64,000 bases of DNA, taken from Hormoscilla sp. GM7CHS1pb. Lineage in GTDB: Bacteria; Cyanobacteriota; Cyanobacteriia; Cyanobacteriales; Desertifilaceae. Below are positions 8,127-16,619 of the stretch, in pieces. Location: contig JACONN010000005.1 of assembly GCA_014323675.1 (NCBI GenBank), forward strand, positions 496,001 through 560,000. The letters are read 5' to 3'. Every line of letters starts with the position of its first letter. The first letter of the stretch is position 1. A program made the position numbers and the translations under genes. The notes below the pieces were generated by a model. That model was given only the letters and a program-made list of their open reading frames with translations, did not search any database and was not told the DNA's origin.

Positions 8127-8483
8127 ACCCTAGCAAAGCGATCGCCCAAACATAATAATATTGCTATTTCCTTACTTGGTCATGCTATTGTATAAGTTAA
8201 TACTGCCGTTATCTTATGAATTTAAGTTTTGGCTTATATTTTACATGGGATTTGCTTACTCCTATATGAAATTTGCTGAGTTGGCTAAACAGTCGGCTAA
8301 GTTTGCCGTTGGCATGACTTGCTATGGGTAAGTGTTAAAATAAGACCGGAGGATATCGTCAACTCTATATAGCAAGCCGGAGCGGAATTGTGCAATAGTG
8401 TTTTGCCCAAATCATTACCGGGCGAAGGTTTCAGCATGGAATTTTTAGAGAGCGCAGGTCGCCCCGGACTTGCCGAACAGAGT
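8127..8483. other. Intergenic, no gene seen
   Basis: This 357-bp stretch lies between convergent genes (restriction nuclease and symporter). It is AT-rich in the first half. No tRNA, palindrome or ORF with family features was recognised. Confidence 0.4.
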
Positions 8484-9522
8484 TTAATCTAACTCTTCTT
8501 CCCCCACTTCTACAAGTGCTGGGGGTTCGTCTCCAGGGGTCCGCAAGATCTCTACCATCTCTTGAATTTCTGCTGGGGGTGGTGGCGTCAGGCGCGATAC
8601 AATTAAAGTTACGACAAAATTGAGTACCATCCCCACGGTGCCAATTCTTTCTGCAGAAACTCCGAAAAACCATGTATCCATCCCGTAGAATTTTACCCCG
8701 ATGATGTAAGCTGCGGTGAAAATTAACCCCACTAACATCCCCGCGATCGCCCCTTCCCGGTTAGTCCGCTTGTCAAACACGCCTAAGATAATCACCGGGA
8801 AAAAGCTTGCTGCTGCCAAACCAAAGGCAAATGCTACCACTTGGGCGACAAAACCGGGGGGGTTAATGCCAAAATAGCCCGCGATCGCGATCGCAAACCC
8901 GACCATTATTCTTCCTACCATCACCCGCCGGGACTCCGACGCCCCGGGATCGATCATGCGATAATAAAGATCGTGAGCGATCGAACTCGATATGACCAAG
9001 AGTAACCCCGATGCCGTGGATAACGCTGCTGCCAAACCCCCTGCTGCTACTAAGGCCACTACCCAGGGAGCAAGTTTCGCCACTTCTGGGGTGGACAGGA
9101 CGATAATATCCCGATCGATCTTAATTTCGTTTGTATTTTTATCGGGGGTCAGCTCAATTTTCCCATCATTATTTTTATCCTCAAAGGCCAACAGTCCCGT
9201 ATTTTCCCACTTCGTGGCCCAGTCTAGCTGACGCACTTCGGTAATAGTATGGTCGTGCAAGCTATCGATCAGATTGTAGCGGGCGAAGGCTGCCACTGCG
9301 GGTGCTGTCGTATACAAAATCGCAATAAATAGCAGGGCCCAGCCCGCCGAATAACGGGCCGATCGCACGTTAGGCACTGTATAAAACCGGACGATAACGT
9401 GGGGCAATCCCGCAGTTCCCACCATCAGGGCGATGGTAATAAACAATACATCCAGCATGGACTTATTGGCAAAGGGCTGAGTGTATTCTTGGAAACCCAG
9501 GTCTAGCTGCACTTGGTTGAGG
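8484..9522 (-). pseudogene. Sodium:solute symporter, 3' exon (downstream of intron)
   Basis: This encodes the C-terminal two thirds of a VC_2705/ActP-like sodium:solute symporter: LGFQEYTQPFANKSMLDVLF, many hydrophobic helices (HVIVRFYTVPNVRSARYSAG, the PWVVALVAAGGLAAALSTAS block, IAHDLYYRMIDPGASE) and a cytoplasmic tail ending EEELD. These membrane proteins couple Na+ entry to uptake of acetate-like or other organic anions. It is separated from the 5' exon by a 970-nt group II intron. An annotated ORF that starts inside intron domain V (9629) is an artefact. Exact splicing at the predicted 3' end would leave the frame one base off, and the 5' exon is itself frameshifted, so function is doubtful. 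Confidence 0.8.
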
Positions 9523-10492
9523 GTAGGGGTCGAACTGGGAATCGCTTCCCAATCCTCCCGTTCGGAACCGTGCTTGCGACTTTCACCGCACACGGCTACT
9601 GGTTGGTAAGTCCTTGTCATGGATAGCACTATCAGAGTTACCTCCTACTGGCCTTGTCTTGTGAGATTTGGCCCCCAATGGTTGTCAGTAGACTGTTTTT
9701 AATGCCTTAGCTCCGGAAGGTTCGCAGAGGATATACCCGATAAAACCTTGAACCTGCTCTTTACTAACTTTTAGCCGTAAAATTTGGTTGGCCTCCGAGT
9801 TTTTACCCGGCTAAGGTCTTCTAGTCCATAAATCCGACTTTTGGGATTTCTCCCTAGTAACTGGAAAAATGGGGTTAATTTCTCCCTTGACTTCTTACCA
9901 TATCCGTCCTACGTCAGCTCTGGTTACCCAGTATCGCCTACATTACTATAGGCGTTATCCCAAGCATTACCCTGGGCATTGGCTTCTTAGGACATCCCTC
10001 CCCCGACGGCTTGCGTTTATCATCTAACTGGTCCCGAGGGGGACAGCACATCGGAGGTTACTTCGTTCCTTGGTATCATTTCATGATGCTTTTAGACCCT
10101 TACTCTCCCCCGGGAGTTCTGTGGACGCATTGTTAACCAGATAAAACGGTCAACACTAACTACCATTTCCCTTTTGGGCCAGCGTATTAGCCTTATTCCG
10201 CTGGTCTAGTATAACGAGGTTTAAGCGTAAGTTCGTTTTCTCTAGTCATGAGCATCTTTCCTAGCGGCATAACCGGCTTAGGCTGCCAGTTGTCCTACAT
10301 TTAAGTCCTTGCTCTGCACCCCGGTGATGTCACTCCGAAGCACTAAGGACCGGTGTCACTCTCGCGCCAGAGAGGAGAGGAATTGAACCTCCATGAGTAC
10401 CAAAGTTGTCCGGCTAATGGAACCAGACCTGACTGTTCACCGCTTACCCCGATTTAGTCGGTATTGCTGGTTTAGGTCAGAACGAATCGCAC
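9523..10492 (-). mobile_element. ORF-less group II intron inside the symporter gene
   Basis: On the minus strand the intron begins GTGCGATTCGTTCTGACC at 10492 (consensus GUGYG) and ends near ...CCCCTAC at 9523. Domain V is recognisable at about 9597-9565 (CGTGTGCGGTGAAAGTCGCA then AGCACGGTT), followed by a domain VI helix. It contains no reverse transcriptase. Blocks such as GGAATAAGGCT and CCCAAAAGGGAAA are shared with the RT-encoding intron at 25490-27962, so the two belong to the same class, and that maturase could act in trans. Confidence 0.88.
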
Positions 10493-11148
10493 TTTATCGA
10501 CGATATCGCTGAAAGTGAAGGCCAACTGGGGAATGGGGTTGCCCGTCAGCAAGATGGCGATCGCGATCGCGGGGATCAGGTAAGCAATAATCAGCACGCT
10601 GTACTGAGCAACTTGGGTCCAAGTGATACCTTTCATACCCCCCAGGACTGCGAAAAAACCCACAATCACCATGCCAATTACGACACCCGTACCCACATCA
10701 ACTTGCAGAAAGCGCGGCTAAAAACGATACCCACACCACGCATCTGTCCCGCCACGTAGGTGAGGGAAACAAAGATAGCCGCGATCGCGGCTACAATGCG
10801 GGCAATATTAGAATAATAGCGATCGCCGACAAAATCCGGTACGGTATACTTGCCGAACTTGCGCCGATAGGGTGCTAAAAGCAAAGCCAGGAGAACATAT
10901 CCCCCGGTCCAACCCATCAGATAGATAGAACCATCGTAACCCAGGAAGGAGATTAATCCGGCCATGGAGATAAAGGAAGCAGCGGACATCCAGTCAGCAG
11001 CAGTTGCCGCACCATTAGCGATCGGGGGCACCCCCCGAGAGGCCACAAAAAATCCCTCCGAGTCCCGAACGCGCGATCGCCACCCTATATAAAGATAGAG
11101 CATAAACGAAATCGTCACGAATAAAAAAGTCCATACTTCAACAGACAT
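10493..11148 (-). pseudogene. Sodium:solute symporter, 5' exon (frameshifted)
   Basis: It starts MSVEVWTFLFVTISFMLYLY at 11148 and carries the symporter N terminus: GFFVASRGVPPIANGAATAA, DWMSAASFISMAGLISFLGY, YTVPDFVGDRYY, then FAVLGGMKGITWTQVAQYSV. Between VGIVFSR and FLQVDVGTG the frame is broken by an extra GC in a CCGCGC run at about 10711-10717. It ends FSDIVDK at the intron junction. A DUF4212 small subunit gene lies just upstream, the standard partner in VC_2705-type transporters. Confidence 0.8.
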
Positions 11149-11210
11149 CTTTTCCCCTCATATCATATTAATTTTTCCCGCACAATTGGCAATTCTCTAT
11201 TCTCAATTTT

Positions 11211-11462
11211 CTAATCCTTGTTATATTTGCGTTCGATCTTATCCATCTGCACGGCATAGATAAAGATTAGGGAAACAAACACGAAGATCGAACCTTGCTG
11301 GGCCATCCAGAAACCCAGAGGTACGCCACCCAGGCGCAGCGCATTCAAAGGTTCTACTAGCAGAATACTGCATCCCAGGGACACTATGGCCCAAACTATC
11401 AGCAAATTTCTGATTAAAGCCATGTTTGCCCGCCAGTAAGCCCGGCGTTTAGACTCATTCAT
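11211..11462 (-). CDS. DUF4212 protein, small subunit of sodium/solute symporter
   Basis: An 83-residue protein with two hydrophobic segments (about residues 18-38 and 49-70) and the charged N terminus MNESKRRAYWRANMALIRNL. This family is regularly encoded directly upstream of VC_2705-type symporters. The start at 11462 has AAGGAG 6-8 bases upstream; the 36 upstream in-frame codons are not family-like. A 62-bp gap separates it from the symporter 5' exon. Confidence 0.88.
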   Translation of the reverse strand: MNESKRRAYWRANMALIRNLLIVWAIVSLGCSILLVEPLNALRLGGVPLGFWMAQQGSIFVFVSLIFIYAVQMDKIERKYNKD

Positions 11463-11714
11463 ATCGGATCTCCTTATTTTAAAGAAATCAAGCTCTGCGA
11501 TCGCATTATACAATTGCGGAGCAGTTCCCAGTAATTTTCCTTCTTCTGGAAATACTACAACTATTAACAATTTCTCTACGATCTTCTTTCTCTGCGATCC
11601 TCTTCGAGCGGCACGACTATAATGCTGCTGCCAAGTTCTAGTCTAGGTCCATTAGTTTCATGTCATAGCACCCCAACCACAACTTGTCAACAGCATCGCC
11701 GTCCTGACTAATTT

Positions 11715-12446
11715 TTAACTGTCAGCAGTTGCCAGTTCCGTTTCCGCTTCCTTCCTACCGCGAGTCCGACGCCGTGTCAGAGAATTATACAGCATCTGAC
11801 CGATCGCCTTGATCAAGCTACCCTCTAACTCTTGGAACATTTTCATATTCATGCCAAAAGCGTCATTAGCTTCATCCACGATCTTATCTGCTGTCGCCTC
11901 GTCGATCGGCAAATCATTCATGGTTTGCCGATAGTTAGCCTTAAACGCCTTCTCATCGGAAATTTCTGCGAACTCGTAGAAAGCCGTTCCTTGGCCATTT
12001 CTCAAGTTCATTCCTGTTTGGGCAATTTTCTTGAGAATTTGTCCTCCAGACAAGTCGCCCATGTAGCGGGTATAAAGGTGAGCGATCAGCAGTTCTGGTT
12101 CCGTAGCAGACACTTCCCGGATCCGCTGCACGTAGGCTTCTCCCCCTGGCGTGCTCGACACTTGTTCCTGCCAGTTGGCACCATAGTAGTATGTCAGATC
12201 CTTTTCCAAGCTGCGCTTGCGGTTTAGCTCGGAAAAGTACATTTTACCCGTAATCGGGTGGTTGCGGTGGCGTTCCATCTCTTCTTCCATCGCTGAATAG
12301 ACGAAGTAGAGGTTACCTACCAGCCGACGGTAAGAGTTTTTCTCAACCGTGCCCTTCAAGAAGCACTTGATAAAACCCATGTTTTCTGCCATCGTGTGGG
12401 CTTTTTTCGTGCCTTCGCGCAATTTTGTGGCTAGATTATTGCTCAT
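11715..12446 (-). CDS. ho1: Heme oxygenase (biliverdin-forming)
   Basis: A 243-residue, ferredoxin-dependent type heme oxygenase opening heme to biliverdin IXalpha, the first step to phycobilins. It starts MSNNLATKLREGTKKAHTMA, where the His in KKAHTMAENMGF is the proximal heme ligand. The MGDLSGGQILKK distal-helix motif lies near residue 140. The C-terminal extension RRRTRGRKEAETELATADS is typical for cyanobacteria. It is transcribed alone; upstream there is 560 bp with a large palindromic repeat at 12590-12735. Confidence 0.96.
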   Translation of the reverse strand: MSNNLATKLREGTKKAHTMAENMGFIKCFLKGTVEKNSYRRLVGNLYFVYSAMEEEMERHRNHPITGKMYFSELNRKRSLEKDLTYYYGANWQEQVSSTPGGEAYVQRIREVSATEPELLIAHLYTRYMGDLSGGQILKKIAQTGMNLRNGQGTAFYEFAEISDEKAFKANYRQTMNDLPIDEATADKIVDEANDAFGMNMKMFQELEGSLIKAIGQMLYNSLTRRRTRGRKEAETELATADS

Positions 12447-12589
12447 ATGTTCCTGTTTGTGAGTGTAAATTTGACTATCCGGCAGCCTGCCTAAACTGTT
12501 ACCTGAGATACTTTAGAACTATTTGATTCCGATTAACATTAAGAATCGTTAAGATGTTTCTCGCCCCAACCCGACCGAATCAGCCACCG

Positions 12590-12735
12590 ATGTCTCTGGA
12601 GTAGTGCGAGTTCGGTGTCTCCCCCCTCGTTCCCATGGCTCTGCCTGGGAACGTGCGATTAGCGCTCCCAGGAGACCGCTCGCCCTGTCAGAGACATCAA
12701 GCGACCGGGGGACACCGAAAGCTCTCCAGAGACAT
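12590..12735. repeat. Large palindromic repeat element (about 146 bp)
   Basis: The outer arms ATGTCTCTGGAG (12590-12601) and CTCCAGAGACAT (12724-12735) are perfect inverted repeats. A second pair, TTCGGTGTC (12611) and GACACCGAA (12711), is nested. The centre carries CTCGTTCCCATGGCTCTGCC and TGGGAACGTGCG, a member of the CGTTCCCAGGC family. It shares GGAGTAGTGCG with the pyrH-frr repeat. Confidence 0.75.
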
Positions 12736-13011
12736 AAGTCGGGAGATGTTTGCGGACAGCAGATTTCCTGGCGAGGACTTTGAATGTGAAGAAATATGCA
12801 CTGAGCACCGGCAGATAGCCAGCTAAGTCGCCAGGGCAGTTCTGAAACTTTTGAGGTAAACTGGCAAGAGGACTCTTCTGATGAAGATATATTTCATATT
12901 TCCGAATCACGATCTGGGTTATAGGAGTAGTAATAATCATCGTCGCTGGACTGTCGATCGCAGTTTTTTCCCATCATCTGAAGCGATCGGACATAATTTG
13001 CATGACCCGAT

Positions 13012-13320
13012 GTGGCCCTGGGATGGGGGCTTATCAATGCCTGTAAATCTTGGAGAAGGAGATTTCCCCCGTTGTTACCGAGTTTTTCCGAGAATGATGC
13101 GGTCACCCCCTTTGATACCTTAGATTTTCGGGAACTTGGTTATACCTACGATACCTTGATAGAAGATGATGAGGATAAAGATGAGCCCGATCGGGTTTTG
13201 GGTTCTCGCCGCGACGATATCATCGCAGCGATTCTTAGCATTGAGGGGGGTTCCGATCTAGCAATTTTCCTAGGTCTGCAAGCAACGGACTTGGCAAACG
13301 CTGATTTTACTTTTGTTTAA
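13012..13320 (+). CDS. Hypothetical protein, possible remnant
   Basis: A 102-codon ORF. The C-terminal half (acidic EDDEDKDEPDRVLGSRRDDI, then FLGLQATDLANADFTFV) resembles the tail of RTX/calcium-binding proteins such as those encoded at 14-18 kb, but this is only an impression. The N-terminal third (GWGLINACKSWRRRFPP) is not family-like, so the start is uncertain. No partner gene is obvious; a 32-bp direct repeat follows the stop. Confidence 0.25.
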   Translation: MALGWGLINACKSWRRRFPPLLPSFSENDAVTPFDTLDFRELGYTYDTLIEDDEDKDEPDRVLGSRRDDIIAAILSIEGGSDLAIFLGLQATDLANADFTFV

Positions 13321-13474
13321 TAGCATTTGTCACTTCGCACTTCACCCGCCTTCAAACCCCTTCTCTTCGCACTTCACCCGCCTTCAAACCCCCGGCTAAT
13401 AGCTAAAGTCTGTTTTTAACCGACTAAAAACATCGTTCCTTGTTTCCGAAAACTGCGACGAAGTCTTATGTCAA

Positions 13475-13811
13475 TTACAGGTATTCTACCTGTCCCACCA
13501 TCTCTTCGGGTTCGAGTACCTCCCAAATTAGAGTTAATCCTCCAATGATTTCTCCAATTGAACGACATCCTGGGATACAGTAAGCAATGCCCGCATGGTT
13601 TACTCCTCCATGATGCAGCCGCATAAAGTCATCATCCTGAGTAAAAATTACTCGATTTTGAGAGCATGCAAACGCAAGTTGCACCTCAGATGAGGCACCA
13701 ATTAGTCCCGCTTCTGGGGGTTGTTGTCACATCAATGCCGCGCCTTCGCAAGCCATCAGCTACGTAATTGTTGACATTTTCATCCAAGTGGAATCTAATC
13801 GTTTGTGCCAT
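13475..13811 (-). CDS. DUF5615 PIN-like toxin (frameshifted)
   Basis: Joining two frames gives a roughly 110-residue DUF5615 protein: an N-terminal FHLDENVNNYVADGLRRRGI with the conserved LDEN acid, then the C-terminal FACSQNRVIFTQDDDFMRLH and GIAYCIPGCRSIGEII. The break is one extra base in a G5 run at 13716-13720. The family is a PIN-domain-like RNase partner of DUF433 proteins in toxin-antitoxin pairs. Its ATG at 13811 overlaps the end of the DUF433 gene by 17 bp, as is usual for the pair. Confidence 0.75.
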
Positions 13812-14088
13812 TGAGACCCTTTAACTTGTGTTGAACTAGAGAAGGAATTGGAGTTTTAGCCTTCATTTCCCGGGCAAATGCTTCTCCCTCTTTAATCTGT
13901 TGCCGAATTTCATCCATATTGTCGAAATAGTACGCCAAAGCTGCATATACGTCAGCTAGAGTAATGGTTGGGTATTGGGACACGATCTCGTCAGGGCAAA
14001 GACCCATCCGTTCGTGCCAGATGACGATATCCTGCACGCGAATTCGATGTCCGGCAATGCGCGGTTTCCCCGCATACCCCGGGGCCAA
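13795..14088 (-). CDS. DUF433 antitoxin, N terminus replaced by RTX-repeat sequence
   Basis: Most of a DUF433 domain is present (GKPRIAGHRIRVQDIVIWHE, DEIVSQYPTITLADVYAALA), the usual antitoxin partner of DUF5615. The first possible start is a TTG at 14088. Upstream in the same frame the DNA reads LLDGGAGKDKLHGNAGSDTF, a hemolysin-type calcium-binding repeat, and no ATG precedes it. The natural DUF433 start has therefore been lost by fusion to the tail of an RTX gene. With the frameshifted toxin this makes a damaged module. Confidence 0.65.
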   Translation of the reverse strand: MAPGYAGKPRIAGHRIRVQDIVIWHERMGLCPDEIVSQYPTITLADVYAALAYYFDNMDEIRQQIKEGEAFAREMKAKTPIPSLVQHKLKGLNGTND

Positions 14089-14176
14089 GACAAAAGTATC
14101 GCTGCCAGCATTGCCGTGAAGCTTGTCCTTCCCCGCACCCCCATCCAGCAGGTCGCCTCCATCCTGGCCACAGCAC

Positions 14177-16294
14177 CTAGAAGGATTGCAGGTGCTCTAG
14201 AATTGCAGGCTCAGTGGTACGGGTGGCATTTGGGCTTATTGCATCCTCGATCAAAGCATCTCCACTGAATCCGAAAGCATAGCGCAGGAATAAAATGCCA
14301 TCATTTGTTTCTACCCTGCCATTGCCATCTATATCTAAGATGTCCCTGTCCCGCACTTCGTCCAAGTAGGTAACAATTTTCTCAGAATCGCGGGAGGCAC
14401 CTTCGCCGGAAGCACCTTTAATCAAAGTCTCTCCGCTAAACCCTAAGATATAACGTATGACTATAATGCCGTCGGTTAACACATCTATAACTCCATTGCC
14501 ATCAATGTCCTGTGTAGATAGACTCGAGGTTAATGCGATTGAACTGGAGACAAAATTGGGTAGGTTATCTGGGTCGGGACTAAAGTTGATCTTCGTCCCT
14601 TCAAAGTCTGGTAGCGTTGTGAAGTTGGCCGTGTAGAGGGTAGGATTAGAAATATTGGGCCAATTCCCGTTAGCATCTATCCAAGTTTGCAGGATGTATT
14701 TGTCTGTGTTGGGGTCGCCGTCCAAACCCCCATTGGTGACAGGATCGTCCTCTACTACATTTGTAGGTTGTGCACCCAAAGAAAAGCGGTTGGTCAGACC
14801 AGTGACCGGATCGAATGCTACTTGAGAACTGTCCCAATGCATGCGAAAGGCTATTCCTGTGGTGGGAGTTTCCGCAGGTTCGGCAGAATAGTTGACATCA
14901 AAGCTGACGCTCGTGTTTGGTGCTGCTGCTTTAGTCGATTCAGAAGGGGTGATTTTCACATTTTCAGGAGCAGGAATTATCACTTGATCGCCAGGGTCAG
15001 TAGCTCCATCTCCTGGGTTGGGGTTCGTGGGGCCTTCATTAACGTTGTTGATGTTAATGGTCAAGTTCTCCGAGTAACTCAGCCCTTCCGTATCGGTAGA
15101 TTGAACGAGGATGCTGTAACTGGACTGAGTTTCAAAGTCTGGGGAACTGTTGATTCGCAGTTGGTCTCCGTCAATGGTGAAGGCAGAGTTATCCGTATCT
15201 CCTGTACCCGCTACCAACTGGTAGGTAAAGGTATCCCCTGTATCGGGGTCGGTGGTCGAGAAGGTGCCGACAACAGTGTTGGGCGCGACGTTTTCATCAA
15301 TGCTGTTGTTGCTGAGATCGATGTCCGTGGGGCGTTTATTGTTGTTGTTGATGTTAAAGGTTACATAATTTTTAAAGATTAAGCGAGGCAGGACTTCGGG
15401 CATGCCCTGGTTGTTTCCGTTGCTATTGGTTCGGGTGCCCAGGGCGTAAATGCTGCTGATGCTCTCGGAATTGAAGTTCCCGCTGCCACTACGAGATCTA
15501 TTTCCCTCAAAGTAGCTGTTATCGATCGTAAGCTTGCCCGAGCGGATGAATATGGCTGGGCCCAAGCCCGCGCCGTTGCCGCCGTTGCCGTTGCCGCCAC
15601 CGAAGCCGCCTAAGCCATCGTTGCCGCCGCTACCGCCGCCGCCGCCGAAGCCGCCGTTGCCACCGTTGCCGCCGCTACCGCCGCCGCCGCCGAAGCCGCC
15701 GTTGCCGCCGTTGCCGCCCCATCCTAGTAAGACGCCGTTGCCGCCGTTGCCGCCGTTGCCGCCATAGATGAAGAAGGCGCCGTCGCCGCCCTTGCCGCCA
15801 AAGCCGCCGTCGCCGCCGTCGTTGCCCTTCTGGCCTATGTACGAGTCGCCTTCGTTGCCATTATTTTCAGGAATAGGAGTGACGAAATTAGCATTTCCAC
15901 CCGCTCCACTGCCGTTGCCAAGGCCACCAATGGCGCTATTATCCTGGAAACTGCTATTGGTCACAGTGACCGCCGCTTCATAGATAAACATGGCACCGCC
16001 CATGCCTGCTGCCCCGCCGGCGCCATCCCCTCCCCGGGCCCTGCCGTTGCTAAAGTTCAAGTTATCAAAATCGACCTCACCGCTTCTAACGAAGAACAGC
16101 CGGTATTTGTCGCCGCCACTAATGGTGTTGTTGTTCCCTTCGATCGTGAGCTGGACATCTTCTTCAATAAGGGGTAGCAACCCCTCAAGAGTAATATCTC
16201 CCTGGATGTTAATGATGTCTGCCTCACCGTTATTCTTGGAAGCGGTAATAGCTTGGGATAGTTCTTCTGGTCTGTATACGTCAAATCTAGCCAT
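14177..16294 (-). CDS. Large secreted Gly-rich, cadherin-like, dockerin-containing protein
   Basis: A 705-residue protein. Residues about 1-140 form beta-helix-like sequence (ADIINIQGDITLEGLLPLIE, TVTNSSFQDNSAIGG). Residues about 140-250 are a GGNGG/GGGGGSGG tract. Residues about 310-420 look cadherin-like (SIDENVAPNTVVGTFSTTDP, LVQSTDTEGL). Residues about 440-590 are cohesin-like beta sequence. The C terminus has two dockerin-type calcium loops (DIDGNGVIDVLTDGIIVIRY and DIDGNGRVETNDGILFLRYA). No classical signal peptide is seen, consistent with type I or non-classical export. It is followed at once by an orphan RTX-repeat fragment. Confidence 0.75.
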   Translation of the reverse strand: MARFDVYRPEELSQAITASKNNGEADIINIQGDITLEGLLPLIEEDVQLTIEGNNNTISGGDKYRLFFVRSGEVDFDNLNFSNGRARGGDGAGGAAGMGGAMFIYEAAVTVTNSSFQDNSAIGGLGNGSGAGGNANFVTPIPENNGNEGDSYIGQKGNDGGDGGFGGKGGDGAFFIYGGNGGNGGNGVLLGWGGNGGNGGFGGGGGSGGNGGNGGFGGGGGSGGNDGLGGFGGGNGNGGNGAGLGPAIFIRSGKLTIDNSYFEGNRSRSGSGNFNSESISSIYALGTRTNSNGNNQGMPEVLPRLIFKNYVTFNINNNNKRPTDIDLSNNSIDENVAPNTVVGTFSTTDPDTGDTFTYQLVAGTGDTDNSAFTIDGDQLRINSSPDFETQSSYSILVQSTDTEGLSYSENLTININNVNEGPTNPNPGDGATDPGDQVIIPAPENVKITPSESTKAAAPNTSVSFDVNYSAEPAETPTTGIAFRMHWDSSQVAFDPVTGLTNRFSLGAQPTNVVEDDPVTNGGLDGDPNTDKYILQTWIDANGNWPNISNPTLYTANFTTLPDFEGTKINFSPDPDNLPNFVSSSIALTSSLSTQDIDGNGVIDVLTDGIIVIRYILGFSGETLIKGASGEGASRDSEKIVTYLDEVRDRDILDIDGNGRVETNDGILFLRYAFGFSGDALIEDAISPNATRTTEPAILEHLQSF

Positions 16295-16328
16295 TTGTAA
16301 CCCGGCTCTGAGATTTCAACTCTTTATA

Positions 16329-16425
16329 TATAGCATTTCTCGAAATTCTGAGGTACAGCCGCCAGCCATGAAAACCACTGATAGCAATGCTTTCACTGTA
16401 CCTCACCTTATTGAAAAATGCTATA
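16329..16425. repeat. MITE-like inverted-repeat element, 97 bp
   Basis: The ends TATAGCATTTCTCGAAATTC... and ...ATTGAAAAATGCTATA form roughly 29-bp imperfect terminal inverted repeats that include TGAGGTACAG/CTGTACCTCA. It sits in the 325-bp gap upstream of the 14177-16294 gene and could carry part of its promoter. Confidence 0.6.
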
Positions 16426-16619
16426 AACCTAAACCTAATAGCGCTTACCCCTACGCACACGTCTACGCCTGCGCTACTGCGTATACGCCATTCTCAATTC
16501 GCAATTAGCAGGAATTAGCAGGATTTAATGCCAAAATGCAGGCATTATCGTTGCTCCCGAGAAATGTCTTGTTTCCCCAGAGAGTTTGAACCGCTTCTTC
16601 GTAGAGGTGGTTGTTAATC

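Noticed and set aside
9523..9629. N-terminal extension of the symporter ORF (MLSMTRTYQPVAV...)
   Set aside because: This DNA is group II intron domain V/VI, so it is not part of the transporter protein.
13333..13395. Two 27-bp CTTCGCACTTCACCCGCCTT-type repeats
   Set aside because: A simple two-copy 32-bp duplication with no other support; not listed as a feature.
14687..15382. A 231-codon plus-strand ORF
   Set aside because: It is antisense to the cadherin/cohesin-like part of the 14177-16294 gene and has no family pattern.
15590..15770. Short tandem repeats considered as CRISPR
   Set aside because: The units are codon repeats of Gly/Asn/Phe in a coding sequence, without spacers of constant size.
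15534..15983. Plus-strand Pro/Leu-rich ORFs (PPLPPLPPPPP repeats)
   Set aside because: They are the reverse complement of the Gly-rich GGNGG tract in the minus-strand surface protein; no start signals or independent features.
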